Assembly (NCBI GenBank): GCA_021186555.1
Contig: JAJKFL010000003.1
Span: forward strand, 48,571,630-48,635,629
Direction: 5' to 3'
Origin: Reticulitermes speratus
Taxonomy: Eukaryota; Arthropoda; Insecta; Blattodea; Rhinotermitidae
DNA length: 64,000 bases
Position 1 is the stretch's first letter; each line of letters begins with the position of its first letter. The notes under the pieces are model-generated. The model was not told where the DNA came from. It worked only from the letters and a program-made list of their open reading frames with translations, and did no database searches. Shown here piece after piece: positions 34,627 through 46,235 of the stretch. Both the position numbers and the translations under genes were made by a program.

Positions 34627-34832
34627 AGCGGGGATACACAAATATCGGACGCCAGGCAGCCGTGGCGACTAATATCTGTGGATCCTCAGTACGGAACTTG
34701 CTTCATGTCACCCTTCTGGCTCCTAGGACTTTGAGACGGCTACTAGACTTCTTTCCTTTTACTAAACCAACTAAATGCTGATTTCAAAATTGTGGCTACT
34801 ACATTTTCGGAAAATCTGCGCACCCCCACTTT
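34627..34832 (+). mobile_element. TIR element family G, shortened copy
   Basis: GGGGATACACAAATATCGGACG at the start, CACCCTTCTGGCTCCTAGGA in the middle, and TTTTCGGAAAATCTGCGCACC at the end. Confidence 0.55.
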
Positions 34833-35017
34833 CTGGTCGTCACCTTACTTCCGTTGCCCGTCTGTCGCACAATATATCTGTAACTATATCTGTAACTAAA
34901 CCGTCAAATTTTCCAATGCCGGTTATAATTTAGCATTTCTGTGTTGCACTGGTCACCAAACACTCCCCACCCACTCAGTGACCGCAGATACTACCATTAC
35001 TAGTGTTTCAAGTTGTG

Positions 35018-35126
35018 CATTTGATTGTGTCAATCTGTGCATGCCCTTCCAAGCTCACCCATCTTATTCTCCCTGATTTGATCACCCAAACAATATCTGG
35101 TGAGTCCAAATCATGAAGCTCCTCTA
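35018..35126 (-). pseudogene. RTE-like LINE fragment
   Basis: Minus-strand EELHDLDSPDIVWVIKSGRI then RWVSLEGHAQI matches the NEELHDLYSSPDIVRVIKSR then RMRWAGHVARMG stretch of RTE-type elements. It is short and degraded. Confidence 0.65.
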
Positions 35127-36020
35127 AAAACAGAAATAAATGAATAAATATTAAAACAAACCCGACACACAATATGGAAAAGACAGAACACAACCTTAGA
35201 CGTTTCATACCACAAGAATGGGCCGCACCACAACACATATTTAAACAGGCACACACTGTAATGGGAATTTTATACACGTGGTGATGCGGCCATAGCAGCT
35301 CCACGTTTGTAAAAGGTCTCAATATACCAGCCACTTAACAACCAGCACAAGGCCAATGTCCAGCTGCATGCATACTATTTTTATACTGACGCCTAAGTCT
35401 TCACTCTGCAATCTCTCTGAACGACGAAGGCCGGTCTCAGTTTACGCTTAGTTTCCGTTTTACATGGGTTTCGACGTTTATCGGTATTCAGTTCCAATCA
35501 GGCTTAAAAGCGGTTGATGGCGGGCCATCTGACCAAACAACCGACAAACGCATTTAAAGACTTTTCTCTAAAACTGGAAATAACTGGATTTATTTGTAAT
35601 TTATGTAACGACTCTGTATAAGTTCCGTAAATAATTAAGACGAACTTGTAAAAAAAAAAAAAGGATAGTGGCCCATAATCACGGTTTAATATCCCGCAAT
35701 TTGGTTGTAGGTACTGAGAGAAAATTCACGAAAAACCTCAAAACAGTCGGCGTTCCCTATCCAGGCCAGCCCCGAAGCAGGTGGGAAGCGTACCGCTTGA
35801 GCGAACCTACTGTGTGCAAAGAGCCGAAAAATACTATAATACACTTTCACCGCCGACACCAATTTGATCAAATAACAGAACCAAGTTACACATGTACGCG
35901 ATATTAAATACATTTGCGATCCATGGATGTATTCTATGGCAGAACTAAAATATATTTCTCACATGCCGGATGGGTTACTTTCTCTTCTGCACAGAACAGC
36001 TGTACCGTTCCCCACAGCAA

Positions 36021-36037
36021 CCCCCCCCCCCCCCCCC
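36021..36037. repeat. Poly-C tract (17 nt)
   Basis: Homopolymer C run. Confidence 0.9.
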
Positions 36038-37008
36038 AACCTGCCCTCATGCGTATTATAGCCACATCACAGTAAACAAAAACAAAATTAAAGTGTACGG
36101 CACGACCAAGCGGTGATGTCCATTCAGACTGGCATATTTACGGAAGAACATTCAATGTTTTCCTTGCTGGCTTCGTGTCAACATAATTTTAGCGGTGACC
36201 CGCATCGGAAGCACGCGACTCACGTAAGCCCAAGGTCCACTTGCAGACGATGAGTGCAACCTGAACGCAGTCCGTCTTCCTGACCGCAAGATCCACGCCA
36301 CTACCCAGAGCGAAGTGCCAGACGAACATAAACATCACGTACAAACGATACTGCAGCACGCTTCGCAGTTGGCCAACCTTCGTACCGAACATCGTGGCCG
36401 ACAAGTTCGCACGTTACCTTCGTAATCAGGAGGTTGCTGCTTCGAAACTTGGCCTGGCAACCAGCTGACCTGACGGACGGTTGTTCTGTAAAGTCTTTGA
36501 TGCCTTTGACCACGACAGTTCACATAACTTTGCAGCACGTCCTGCTCCTCCAACCCGTGGTTTCTTGCTATTATTCTGTGATAAATAAAATGTGAATTCA
36601 TTTACATCGGTTATGAGATTACAATATTTGTTGTCATGTATTTTCTCAAGCCACGACACCAAGAAGTACAACTACTGGCGTATAGGGATCGGAGTATTTT
36701 ATTAAACTTACGAACGAGTCCTCATACTCGAAAGTCTGGGGACCGCTGTCTAACGTTCGCATAATTACCATACATAAATCAATTTCTTATCTCAGACAAA
36801 ACACTGCATTTCTAAGAAGTTAACGCCATTTACAGATAAAACCATTGCTTATTCTGAGAATCATACGAAACCCATAAATACAGCACGTAAGTGCATTATA
36901 GATAACGCTTTTCTGTTTAAAGCTAGTGATGCATACAGATGCCTCCTGTTCTTTACGGAATTAAGAGGCACTGGCTATTTTTGACCCTAACATAAAGCTA
37001 TCCCTTTA

Positions 37009-37296
37009 CAGGCCTGGACAGGCTCTAAGGGCTCCATGTTTGGGCTCCCAGAATTTCTAGACAATCGGCACATGAAGGTCGCAAGGTTGACAGCTCTATG
37101 CACCGGCCGTCTTTACCCTCAGGAGACATCCCTGGTACCCATTTCTGTTAGAGGCTGAGTCGACCCCACGGCCATAGTGCAGCCGGAAACATTAAGTCAA
37201 TGAAAACCCCTAATGACTCCATCGGGAAACGAACCTGCGACCTTCCGGCTCGTAGTGAAGTGCCCCAAGCAGCCGCGCGTACCCATGACCCTAACA
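37009..37296 (-). repeat. SINE-C
   Basis: Minus-strand head GGTACGCGCGGCTGCTTGGG with B-box-like GCAGGTTCGTTTCCCG. The body includes GAGTCGACCCCACGGCC and ACAATCGGCACATGAAGG, and the end is CCTGGACAGGCTCTAAGGGC. It matches the copy split by the Harbinger-like element at 55613-56725, and so shows that site before insertion. Confidence 0.8.
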
Positions 37297-37984
37297 TAAA
37301 GTTTTAAATATCACAATTGCCCCAAGTAGTACGTAGTTCTGTGTACTCAGCCGAACAAACGCAGAGTGGACGCCTTAATACGCACCACAGCTGCTTCCCT
37401 TCACAATTTATCATTCATACTCGTACGTCACCCTACCACTCGACGCTACATAACCAGCGCACAAAAAAAGCGTCATCAAATGAACAGTCAATACATTCTT
37501 TGTGGGTGTGGTGACGGAAGACGACATCGTGTCGAATTACACTACACGTGGCGACGACGGAGTTGTCTCCACCCATTTTAACTGCATAATACGCGGTGCA
37601 GCGACGTCAGAGTTCGGTCACAACTGAACCACAGGATGTACCACAAGAATCTGCCATACTTCGGGAGAACGCTCCTTATGTTGAACAACATCCATATAAG
37701 CAAACACACCAACATTCGAAGCTGAATTGTTACGGAGAAAATGAAGTACTGGTTACAGAAAGAGAGCTGCTACACATTTATTCATTACCAAATGCATACT
37801 AAAATGAGGAGGAATTTGTGGTGTCTAATTTTAACACCTGTGCTTAACATCTAATTAACATCTGAGTGACGTAAAGACATCACTGAAGCTAGAAAAACTA
37901 GTATTACTTTCATGAAACTTGTCCTTAGAGTTCCATGCATGAAGTGGCCTAAGTATGGCTTGGCTTGGCTATCGGCTCAAGGAT

Positions 37985-38740
37985 GGACCTGCGCACTCCG
38001 TGTTAAACAGGTACAGTACGTGGAAACGCAAGAAGACCACATTTTTCTCGCGTCGTTATCTCCGTAACCGTTCACATTCCAAATAGAATAAATAAGTTTA
38101 TGGATTTCAGCACGAATGGTCCTACATACTGCTTTAATCAATTCTGCTGGAATTTGATCAGCACCTGGTGATTCGTGTATTTTTAGCTTTTCAATAGCCA
38201 TCTCAACCTCAGACTCATTCAGCTCAGGCACCAGTGGCTCTGCTGTATGTATTTCAGTCTGCCTAACATCATTAACCCCATGTATATTCAATAGCTGAAA
38301 GAAATGATTCCTCAACCTAGCCGAAGTACTGTGGGAGTCTGCAACTTGATCACCATTCTCATCCTTTACTACATTAGTTCCAGGCTGGTAACCCTTCTTA
38401 AAGTCACTGATGCCCCTATACAAGTCTCTGATATTCTTATCTTACTGTTTGTTTCAAGTAAATTAATTTTATCTTTCATTCCTTCTTTTTGTTCTTGAAA
38501 TGTCTACTAGCTTCAAGTCATACATTGTTCAGATTATCTACATTACCTGGGTCTGGATCCTGTAAACCACTGCATTTTAGCCTGCTTCCTTTGATCTAAA
38601 AATTGTGAACATTCTTCATCAAACCACGGTTTATGCTCCTTCAATTCATACTGACCTAGACTCTCTTTAGCTGAGATTTTGATATTCTCGTAGTAAGGTA
38701 TACAAAATGGCAAACGGACGTTCTGAGTTCCGGCTCGGCA
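37985..38740 (-). pseudogene. RTE-like LINE, region before and into the RT domain
   Basis: Minus-strand frames read, in order, YYENIKISAKESLGQYELKE, KPWFDEECSQFLDQRKQAK, then ISDFKKGYQPGTNVVKDENG, LRNHFFQLLNIHGVNDVRQ and KIHESPGADQIPAELIK. This is the linker between endonuclease and reverse transcriptase plus the first RT motif (K.HKSPG.DQIPAELIK) of RTE-type LINEs. At least one frameshift lies near 38530 and the catalytic YADD region is absent. The 148-codon frame at 37977-38423 is the longest in the window and belongs to this dead element. Confidence 0.85.
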
Positions 38741-38744
38741 AACT

Positions 38745-39060
38745 GTGTCAGTCCCGCGCTTCCACCCATATGCAGTATGTGTATTTGGGAGCAGAGAGGA
38801 ATGCCAACATGGAAATGCATTTATGTGCATGTAGGGTGGAAATTAATTCCATTAAAGGCTCTCTTTCGCGATACAGCACTTCCCTCCGTGACTGCTGTGA
38901 CGTCAAAGAAGTCCACCCTGTTACTTCCCAAAGCGAAGACATTGCATATCGTACATTCAGAACAGTGAGAGTGTAGGCACAGGGCAGTGCCATTAGTAAC
39001 GAAAATATTGGATGCCAACTTGTCTGCATAATTTGTGAACGCCTCTGAGGGTACGTCATA
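38745..39060 (-). other. Unassigned minus-strand open region beside the LINE
   Basis: Minus-strand frames of 65 and 103 codons overlap here. One contains NIFVTNGTALCLHSHCSECT, which loosely recalls the BED-like zinc finger start of some hAT-derived proteins, but metal-binding spacing cannot be confirmed. I do not assign it. Confidence 0.2.
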
Positions 39061-39194
39061 CGTTAAGCATACAACCTTACGGCAGGAAAGTCCTGTGTGT
39101 TAAACGTCTCCCTTACGGCGCTCCCGGTAATTGTGTCAATATTTCATACTGTAATACCATCCATCACAAAATTAACAAAAACACTAAATTTTTC

Positions 39195-39445
39195 CTTGTC
39201 CACGCCACGAAGGCATACATACAGAGGGATGAGATATACAGCTCCACTTATCCTTAACCTCGGCACAAGATGGAAATGGCCAATTTCACGCCCAAGTCAC
39301 TTTACTTCCGGGAGAGACCTGAACAGCAGGCTGGGTTAGTCCCAGAGCCTATCTAGCGAAAAATCTCCTGCCCCTGCCGGGATTCGAACCGCCGATCATC
39401 CAGTCCGTAAACTAGTCACTATACAGACTACACTATCCAGGCAAT
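39195..39445 (-). repeat. SINE-B
   Basis: TTCCTTGTCCACGCCACGAAGG, TTAACCTCGGCACAAGATGG and GGGATTCGAACCGCCG (B box on the minus strand) in the usual order. Confidence 0.8.
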
Positions 39446-39789
39446 TTGCAAAATGTCAGCAACTAATACTCTGTCACGCCACTTCCTTACAAGAAAAAAA
39501 TATATATACGTTACATGTAATAATTCATATTTTTTTGTTAATTTTTCACGTATATAGCTCACACCTGTTGTGGCCGTAAGATAGCCGGCCACGGCTAGCT
39601 GTGTTACTGGTGCCTCAGGGTATGCAGGAAGCAGACTACATTTACGACGGAAAGAGGTGCCTACCGAAGTATTAACCCATCACGTCTGAACTTCCCACCG
39701 GCGTATGGATACCGGAAAAATGTTCCGAGTACGTGGATCGTGACATATATGTCACATTCTCTCCATCGCCTTGGGTATGAAAAAAAAAC

Positions 39790-39955
39790 TGCACAGTGTT
39801 TCGGTCTTCACGTCATCTTGACTGCCTGACCCCTGAAGACGAGACCGATAGATTGTCCCGAAACATCGGTAAATAACCACCAGTCTACGCTGCGTAATAT
39901 CCCAGAAGAGCGAAGACCTAATTTACACCGTGGCGGAAGCCTGAAATCGCGCAAC
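39790..39955. mobile_element. Type-B palindromic repeat, one intact arm
   Basis: The plus core at 39831-39866 reads CCCTGAAGAC, GAGACC..GTCCC, GAAACATCGG. It is followed by CTACGCTGCGTAATATCCCA and the tail TTACACCGTGGCGGAAGCCTG. The left arm is reduced to GTGTTTCGGTCTTCACGTC. Confidence 0.65.
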
Positions 39956-40419
39956 TACTTGTTTTCCTCACAAGGTGCACAACATGGACGCACAATAACG
40001 ACGGGGTGTGTGGCAATGTTTTCGACGCAGTGAATGTTAAACAATGAACTCGAGGCTTCCCCAGCTGTGAAGCACTATATGTGCAACACAACGCGGTCTT
40101 TTCCCTTCTCATCTTTCTCGTGTGTGCTGCATGCCCCACCCATCGCAGCTACACAGGTTGAGATGGCACAAAGGTCGGGGCAACGGCCGCGGTTATGGGC
40201 TCCGCTCTACCGACGTATAATAAATATCTCACGTTTCCGACTCCTGACACATTCACCTGTACGGTCTTATCTGGCAGCTGTTGCGTACAAAACCCTAATT
40301 TCGTTTCTCCTCCAGTCACACGGCGTCTCAAACAGCACACACGATAACAACATGGCCCCGCCCACATGAGCCTCCTCGACTTCATCATCCTAACGTCTGT
40401 TGCACTCTTGACTAATATT

Positions 40420-40725
40420 AACAGGTTTACGAAATCAAGGAAAATGAGTTTGGCGGGGCATGTAGTACGCATGGAGGCGCTGAGAAATGCATCCGAAAGT
40501 ACTGGTTGGAAAACCTGAAAGGAAGAAACCATTTTAAGGCCTAGGCGTACTTGGGAAGATAATATTAAACTGGAACGTACAGAAATAGGGTGGGAGGGTG
40601 GACAATGGATTTGTATGCCTCAGGATAGCAACCATTAAGCTCCGCTTTCCATGTTAGGCGCTGAATTTCTTCGCCACGTGAGCGATCATTTGCTTCTCAG
40701 AAGGCTGCGGTAAATGAAGTTAATT
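40420..40725 (+). pseudogene. RTE-like LINE 3' end
   Basis: KSRKMSLAGHVVRMEALRNA, then RPRRTWEDNIKLERTEIGWE and QWICMPQD match the RWAGHVARMGE..R.A, RPRRRWEDNIKMDL.E.G and W..LAQDRDRW landmarks. The tail near 40690-40720 (TTGCTTCTCAGAAGGCTGC) resembles the family's 3' end. One internal stop is visible. Confidence 0.75.
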
Positions 40726-41080
40726 AGTTGTTTGTGTTTTCATTTTCGGAGACTTTCACTCGTATCTGGCAGCTGCTGTGTAACAGAACTCTCGCTTTCT
40801 TTCAGTCTCTCATCCATTCATCTTGAGAAGCACACATGATAGGGTCATCCGGCCGACAGCAATTGTGAAGAAAGCACAATCCTGCTTGTAACTAAAGCAC
40901 ATAATGTATGCTAGACATAAAATACATCCGTTATTAATATCAGTCTGACCTTCGGAAAGATCATGCATGTAAGGGTCAAACAGCACACAGAGGCTGACAA
41001 TTGTTACTGCTGCTGCTACCAACACGAATCGTCGAAGTTATTTCCGGACAACTCGGTTTAAAGATCTTAAGGCTACAAAT

Positions 41081-41104
41081 ACTGACTGACTGACTGACTG
41101 ACTG
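41081..41104. repeat. (CTGA)n microsatellite
   Basis: About five to six tetranucleotide units. Confidence 0.9.
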
Positions 41105-41117
41105 GACCAAACTATCA

Positions 41118-41220
41118 AAAAGTCCAGAGTCCTTCCTGAGAAGCTAACAGTTCAACTAGTCAAGAAATTAACCACATTTTATGGTACCCGAAAGATATGT
41201 CTAAACCCGAGGCTGTTCTG
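41118..41220 (-). pseudogene. RTE-like LINE 3' tail
   Basis: The minus strand holds TTTCGGGTACCATAAAATG, TTGACTAGTTGAACTGTTAGC and TTCTCAGGAAGGACTCTGG, the same order as the end of the insertion at 21085. Confidence 0.7.
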
Positions 41221-41879
41221 AACAATTTATAACATGTGTAAGTTTTTACGGTGTGCTGTTGCTGGCCCCTCGTCCAACGCTCCCCCCAGCTGGAGGACCG
41301 CCCCTTGTTGGCTGTCCACGACTGCTTATTCAATATATTCGCGGCCACCCTCCGTATCTGAAGGCTATCTCCTCCATCCGCAAGGAAGTCGACAAATACA
41401 AAGCATGAAACGGTTCATAGTCACTGCCAAAATACGAGAAGTACCTGGTTTGAATCTCGATCACTAGACGGGCTACTGTGACTATCGCTAAAGATGACGA
41501 CTATACTCTAAAAGATACTTGCTGAGAAGAGAAAACGATAATGCACTGACACGAGCTGAGAAGACTACGCCCTTCCGTGGTAGAACATATAAATGACAGG
41601 TCTCCGGAAGAAGGGTGCAGAAATACGGGCCAGTTCCACGCGGAATGAGGGCAACACACGCACACGACACACAACGGACGTGACGGGGATATGGAATCAC
41701 GCCAAAATGGATGTAAACAGTGTCTCTCGACCGTCAGTCCGCTCAGGGGTCTAGACAGTCTCATAATAAACACTGAACAATTAACTCCACGGAGCAAAAT
41801 ATCGCTAATTTCTTTTGAAATTCATCGCTGTTTATGGCACCCGACGATTCACTACCGTGTCCAAAATATCCCGTCACTG

Positions 41880-42010
41880 GCCCCATTCATGAACCACACA
41901 AATCCAGTCGAGTTCTGACGATATTTTTAATACTATCCTCCCACCTGTGCCTAAGTTATCAAAATGGTTATATTCCCTTCAGGTTTACCGGCAGTATAGC
42001 CCTCCAAAAA
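41880..42010 (-). pseudogene. RTE-like LINE fragment
   Basis: The minus strand contains AAACCTGAAGGGAATATAACC, GGCACAGGTGGGAGGATAG and a TGGATTTGTGTGGTTCATG stretch, a degraded VGKPEGKRP / RRRWEDNI / WIDLAQ region. Confidence 0.55.
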
Positions 42011-42806
42011 GTTGATAAGCACATGCCAGTATACACGGTGTCATACAACAGAAGGCCGCAATATGAATTCAATGTAGGGTGCTAGAACTGTTATTCTAGT
42101 TCCGCAATAGACAAGACCCTTAGCTCTTTGTGTCAAAACATTCACAACACTGTTTAGTCCAGAATGAAATACAAAGGCGACCTGTTAAAGCCTCGCTAAA
42201 CGAGAGCCAGAGCTGTGACACTGACAGTTATTACGGCTTTGTCCGTTCAAGAAATTACACAAAATTACACGCGAAATTACGCAGCTGAAGAAGAAGGCAC
42301 GGATCGGTGCAGAACTCAAACTGCCTCCACTTCCTACAGGAAGTGATGTCATGTCACAATGTGGGAAACAAAGGGCATTTTCCCCACGAAAATCCGGAAG
42401 TGTTAATGCACTTTACAAAAAGCCGATGATCGCAAACAGTTCCCACTTCAAGCGAAGATATTCATGTATTCCAGCTCGTAGCACATGCCCCGCTGCTGGT
42501 TGTGTTCACACTGCTCGTTCGGTGGCCTGAAATACCCAAACTGCAATGCACCTTAATCAACGTCTCTTTGACGTAACGCCTCTTTGTCCACCCACTCGAG
42601 CCTCCGGCTCCAGTGGATATCGCATTGCTGGGGCTACAGCTCGTGAAACGGTCCACACTTAGACGGAGACATACACGTCGAAGCCCAAGCACGAGTAGCT
42701 GGATGCACCTTTATAGGAACAACCTTATAGCTTCAATCTCAACAACACAACTTGATAACGCTACATAGTCTCAGCAACAATCAACATCAAACAAAACACG
42801 TCTCAT

Positions 42807-42818
42807 CCCCCCCCCCCC
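42807..42818. repeat. Poly-C tract (12 nt)
   Basis: Homopolymer C run. Confidence 0.9.
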
Positions 42819-43014
42819 ACAACATAACATGGTTAAGCTTACTGATTCGACATTGGATTAACGTTAACCAGCTAAAAGGTCTGGTCAGATTGTACAAAGA
42901 CCATCTCCTTCGGACACCAAGCCTTGGTCGTCACCACAAGCAGTACAGTTCAGTGGTCCTGAATCCATTGCAATACTACCTGTAAAACTTGTCTCACATG
43001 AACGGCAGACTATA

Positions 43015-43425
43015 GGCTGAAGGTGTTCGAGAAAAGAGTGCTGGGGAATATACCTGGCCCTAAACTGGAGGATATAACAGGAGGATGGGAAACAGTACAC
43101 AATGATGAGCTTCATCTTTTGTTCTCACCAAATCACATGCGGGTGTTCGAATCAAGGAGGATAAGATGAGTGGAGCATGTCGCACATATGGGGGAGGAGA
43201 GAAATACATACAGGGCTTTGGTGGGGAAGCCTGAACGTAAAAGACCATTTGGAAAACCTAGGCGTAAATGGGACGACAATACTAGAATGGATCTTAAAGA
43301 AATAGGGTCGGAGAGTGTGGAATGGATTTATATGGCTCAGGATAGGTAATACACACGTCCGACTTGCTGAGAAATATTGCTAGCTTAAGCAGGACTCTGC
43401 TTCATGGAGTTACACAACTACTCGT
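43015..43425 (+). pseudogene. RTE-like LINE, longest C-terminal fragment
   Basis: The frame reads LKVFEKRVLGNIPGPKLEDI, TGGWETVHNDELHLLFSP, VEHVAHMGEERNTYRALVGK, PERKRPFGKPRRKWDDNTRM, DLKEIGSESVEWIYMAQDR, then a stop where the element's RWR..V normally follows. The 3' tail is recognisable (AGGACTCTGCTTCATGGAG). It covers the whole post-RT domain with few changes, so it is the best reference copy for that part of the family here. Confidence 0.85.
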
Positions 43426-43639
43426 CACTATCCACCTGGAAGACACTGTGGCTTATCCTCACACAATCACCACCACCACCTTGACTTTCAGCATGGCATC
43501 AGGCGTGCATAGATGCGCACTAAACCTTTCACCAGTGAATCACGCACCAAGCATTTAAATCTAGGATTTGTTATTTATGGTCTATTTAACAAAGCTAAGT
43601 TCAAACTATACCACATTATTACTGAATAATGACCAGGAA

Positions 43640-43810
43640 CGCATGTGTAAAGACATGGTCGTAGCCTATTTGAGGTAGGATCCCGGCATTGTATGGATGT
43701 ACTGAAAAAAACCACGAAACCTGTCATTCAAGACGGTTGTCCCGGCCGAGAATCAAACCGCGCACCTCCCAAATACACGTCACAATCGTTACCGCCTGAG
43801 CCAACTTGCT
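43640..43810 (-). repeat. Possible tRNA-derived SINE (type E)
   Basis: Minus-strand GTTGGCTCAGGCGGTAACG resembles an A box and GCGGTTTGATTCTCGG a B box, about 50 nt apart. Only one copy is seen. Confidence 0.4.
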
Positions 43811-44251
43811 CAGCTTTAAATGATAGACACGCCTCATTTGAGCTACAACATTTGTCAACGACCTGTACCCGCATGTCGCCACTATGACATCACACATATA
43901 CTTGTTGCCCACTGGTCCGCCAATAATGACGTGACACATATATTTAACATGCATACATAATACATTATGTGGCCTTACATCCCGACCTTGAATTCTAGTA
44001 CGTAGAGTCGTTTTACTCTAATTGCCGTTGAGATATTTCATAGAAGACAACCAGCGATCACTAATAATGCAGGCCTAACTTCTCCTCGTAATAATGCAAT
44101 TTGTTCGTTCAACCGCCGGCGATTACCAAACAAAACATCAAATATTTATCAGTTGGCTCAAGCTGTACAGAATGCAGTCCGCATAAATGGGGTTTCTGCA
44201 GTCCACATCCTTTACGTGTAATTCTACAAACAATATTTTATACATCCTATA

Positions 44252-44472
44252 CCGATCCCAGTGGCCTCGCTTGCACGGATTCTGGGTTCGAATCCCGCCG
44301 AGGGCATAGATGTCTGTCTCTTTGGAGCGTTGTGTGTTGTCAGGTAGAAGTCTCTGCGTCGGGCTGATCACTCGTCCAGAGAAGTCCTACCGAGTGTGGT
44401 GTGTTTGAGTGTGATCGCGAAGCCTCGATAATGAGGCCCTGGCCCACAAGCGGCTGTTGCGCCAGGGAAAAA
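44252..44472 (+). repeat. SINE-A with internal head deletion
   Basis: CCGATCCCAGTGGCC runs directly into TCGCTTGCACGGATTCTGG, missing about 25 nt of the A-box region. The B box TGGGTTCGAATCCCG and the rest are intact. Confidence 0.8.
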
Positions 44473-44692
44473 AAAATATTTACAATTAGTCTTTTTAATA
44501 ACCTGACACCTTGCGCAAAATCATCTTCAATGGACTTACGCAACATGCACACTTATGTTTTGGTTTGCGTAGGCCGGGCTCGCGGAACTCACACACACCA
44601 CTGAACCCTTGTAGCTTCCTCTTCATGATCACAAGTACAATACGATAATCAGCAAAGCGCAATACTGGTAATGTTACGTACGGTACAATTGC

Positions 44693-44880
44693 AACTGTGC
44701 ATGCCATGAAGGCATAGGGGGAAATTAAGGTAAAGCCCACTCACTGTTTGATGCTGTGAGTGGCCAGCCTCGCGGCCCGTCCCGCTTTACCCCCAGTACC
44801 CAGCGAATGGGAGGATGAGTGAATGAACCGGTCTGGACGCTTGGAAGAGGAATATCCCGGCAGTTGTAAGAGCCACAATA
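44693..44880 (-). repeat. SINE-B fragment
   Basis: GTGCATGCCATGAAGGCATAGG, CCCACTCACTGTTTGATGC and CCGGTCTGGACGCTTGGAAG blocks. The head is missing. Confidence 0.65.
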
Positions 44881-45269
44881 AATTCGAAACTGGATGTAAC
44901 AACGTGCATTGAATTCACGTCATTTAAAATTATTAATTTAACCTTCACAGCACACGGTGGAGGAGGGACTCTTCAAGGGCGGCAAAAAGACCTAACACTT
45001 AAATTATGTGTACTGAATATTATGCAGAATCCTGTAATTTCCACATATATTTAAAACATGTATACTTTATCTCATATCACGGCTGCATAGCGATCAGTAG
45101 CAAATAGGGAATTCAAGCGTCTGCACAAATGTCTCTTACGTCATACCTGTAACAGGTTTATAACTGCATGCTATCTTCGGCAAACCTGTCTTCAACCATT
45201 CAACCTACTCTCTCCTCCCAGCTCTCCCTATACGCAACAATACTGAATTTCTCATGTGATATCTGCTCT

Positions 45270-45570
45270 GTTCTGGAATATTACGCAGCGTACCGTGGTA
45301 ATTCTGTACCGACGTTTCGGCACGACCTATAAGTCCCATCTTCAAGGGTCAATAAGTCCAAGACCTGGACTTCTTGAGCGTAGAGTGGTAATTCTGTGCC
45401 GACGTTTCGGGACAACTTATCCGTCCCATCTTCAAGGCCCAAGAAGTCCAAGACTTGGACTTCTTGGGCCTTGAAGGTGGGACCGATAGGATGTCCCAAA
45501 ACGTCGGTACAGAATTACGACTGTACACTGTGTAATATCCCAGAAGAGGGCGGCGGAAGCCTGAAATCAC
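45270..45570. mobile_element. Type-B palindromic repeat with three core arms
   Basis: Two minus-strand arms (45309-45352 and 45398-45440) lie in tandem, then one plus-strand arm (45466-45506). Each contains the GACGTTTCGG..CATCTTCAAGG core or its inverse. AAGAAGTCCAAGACTTGGACTTCTT forms a near-perfect hairpin between the second and third arms. The usual tail (GGCGGAAGCCTGAAATC) follows. Confidence 0.75.
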
Positions 45571-45659
45571 TCAAAGTTTCTCACGCACTTCACTATTTAC
45601 TTCACTTTACTATCAGTATTTATACTTTCTACTGCTGAAAGTTACACGGCTTACCTGCA

Positions 45660-45735
45660 GGTCTTGTTCTCCTGTTTTCTAATTCGATTTTCTGTCCCAT
45701 CACTCAATGTCCAGGTTTCATTAACGTACCATAAT
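45660..45735 (-). pseudogene. Possible LINE relic with splice-like end
   Basis: Minus-strand VLWYVNETWTLSDGTENRI resembles the VLLYGCETWTL.. motif of LINE reverse transcriptases. It is followed by CCTGCAG|GTAAGCC, which looks like a donor site. The LINE reading is preferred over an exon. Confidence is low. Confidence 0.3.
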
Positions 45736-46017
45736 ACTGTACTTCGCTGCTGGTTTACCAAATATCAAACAAAGAACCGAATTGTGTTTCGCTTCATGCT
45801 GCCTGCCAACAGCCATTATTTCCCTAAACTGCACTATCCGGTTGGTCTTTGTAATGACGACGTACAGCGTTCATGGATTTCAAGCTTTAAGAAGTCAACA
45901 AAACATCTGAACATTTCGATGATCTGCTGCCATACAGAGTTTAAGAAACCCGTCATTTTTGTCGGTAATACCGCAATGATGTCTGTTTTGGAGAGACACC
46001 GAAACACAATTTAGCCG

Positions 46018-46235
46018 AACTAACATAGTAACTAGGCTACGGGCTGGATGATCCGGGGTTCGATTGCTGGCAGGGGCTAGGAGTTTCTCCAAAACGTCCA
46101 GCCCACCCGGCCTTCTATTCATTTGATACTGGGGGCTCTTAATCCAGGGGAAGAGCGTTTCGAGGTTGCCACTCACCTGCATCTAGTGCTGCAATCCCCC
46201 TGTATGCCTTCATGGTGTGTACAAAGACAACTTTT
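46018..46235 (+). repeat. SINE-B
   Basis: TAGTAACTAGGCTACGGGCT, B box GGGGTTCGATTGCTGG, then CTCCAAAACGTCCAGCCC and ATCTAGTGCTGCAATCC and CCTTCATGGTGTG. Confidence 0.75.

Noticed and set aside
37977-38423. 148-codon minus-strand open frame as a host gene
   Set aside because: Its content (FKKGYQPGTN, SPGADQIPAELIK) is the pre-RT and first RT motif region of an RTE-type LINE, with frameshifts on both sides.
38745-39060. BED-type zinc finger of a hAT transposase
   Set aside because: Cys/His spacing cannot be matched with confidence, so it was left unassigned.
45664-46014. 116-codon plus-strand frame
   Set aside because: No recognisable domain. The opposite strand shows a weak LINE motif and the 3' end runs into a SINE-B.
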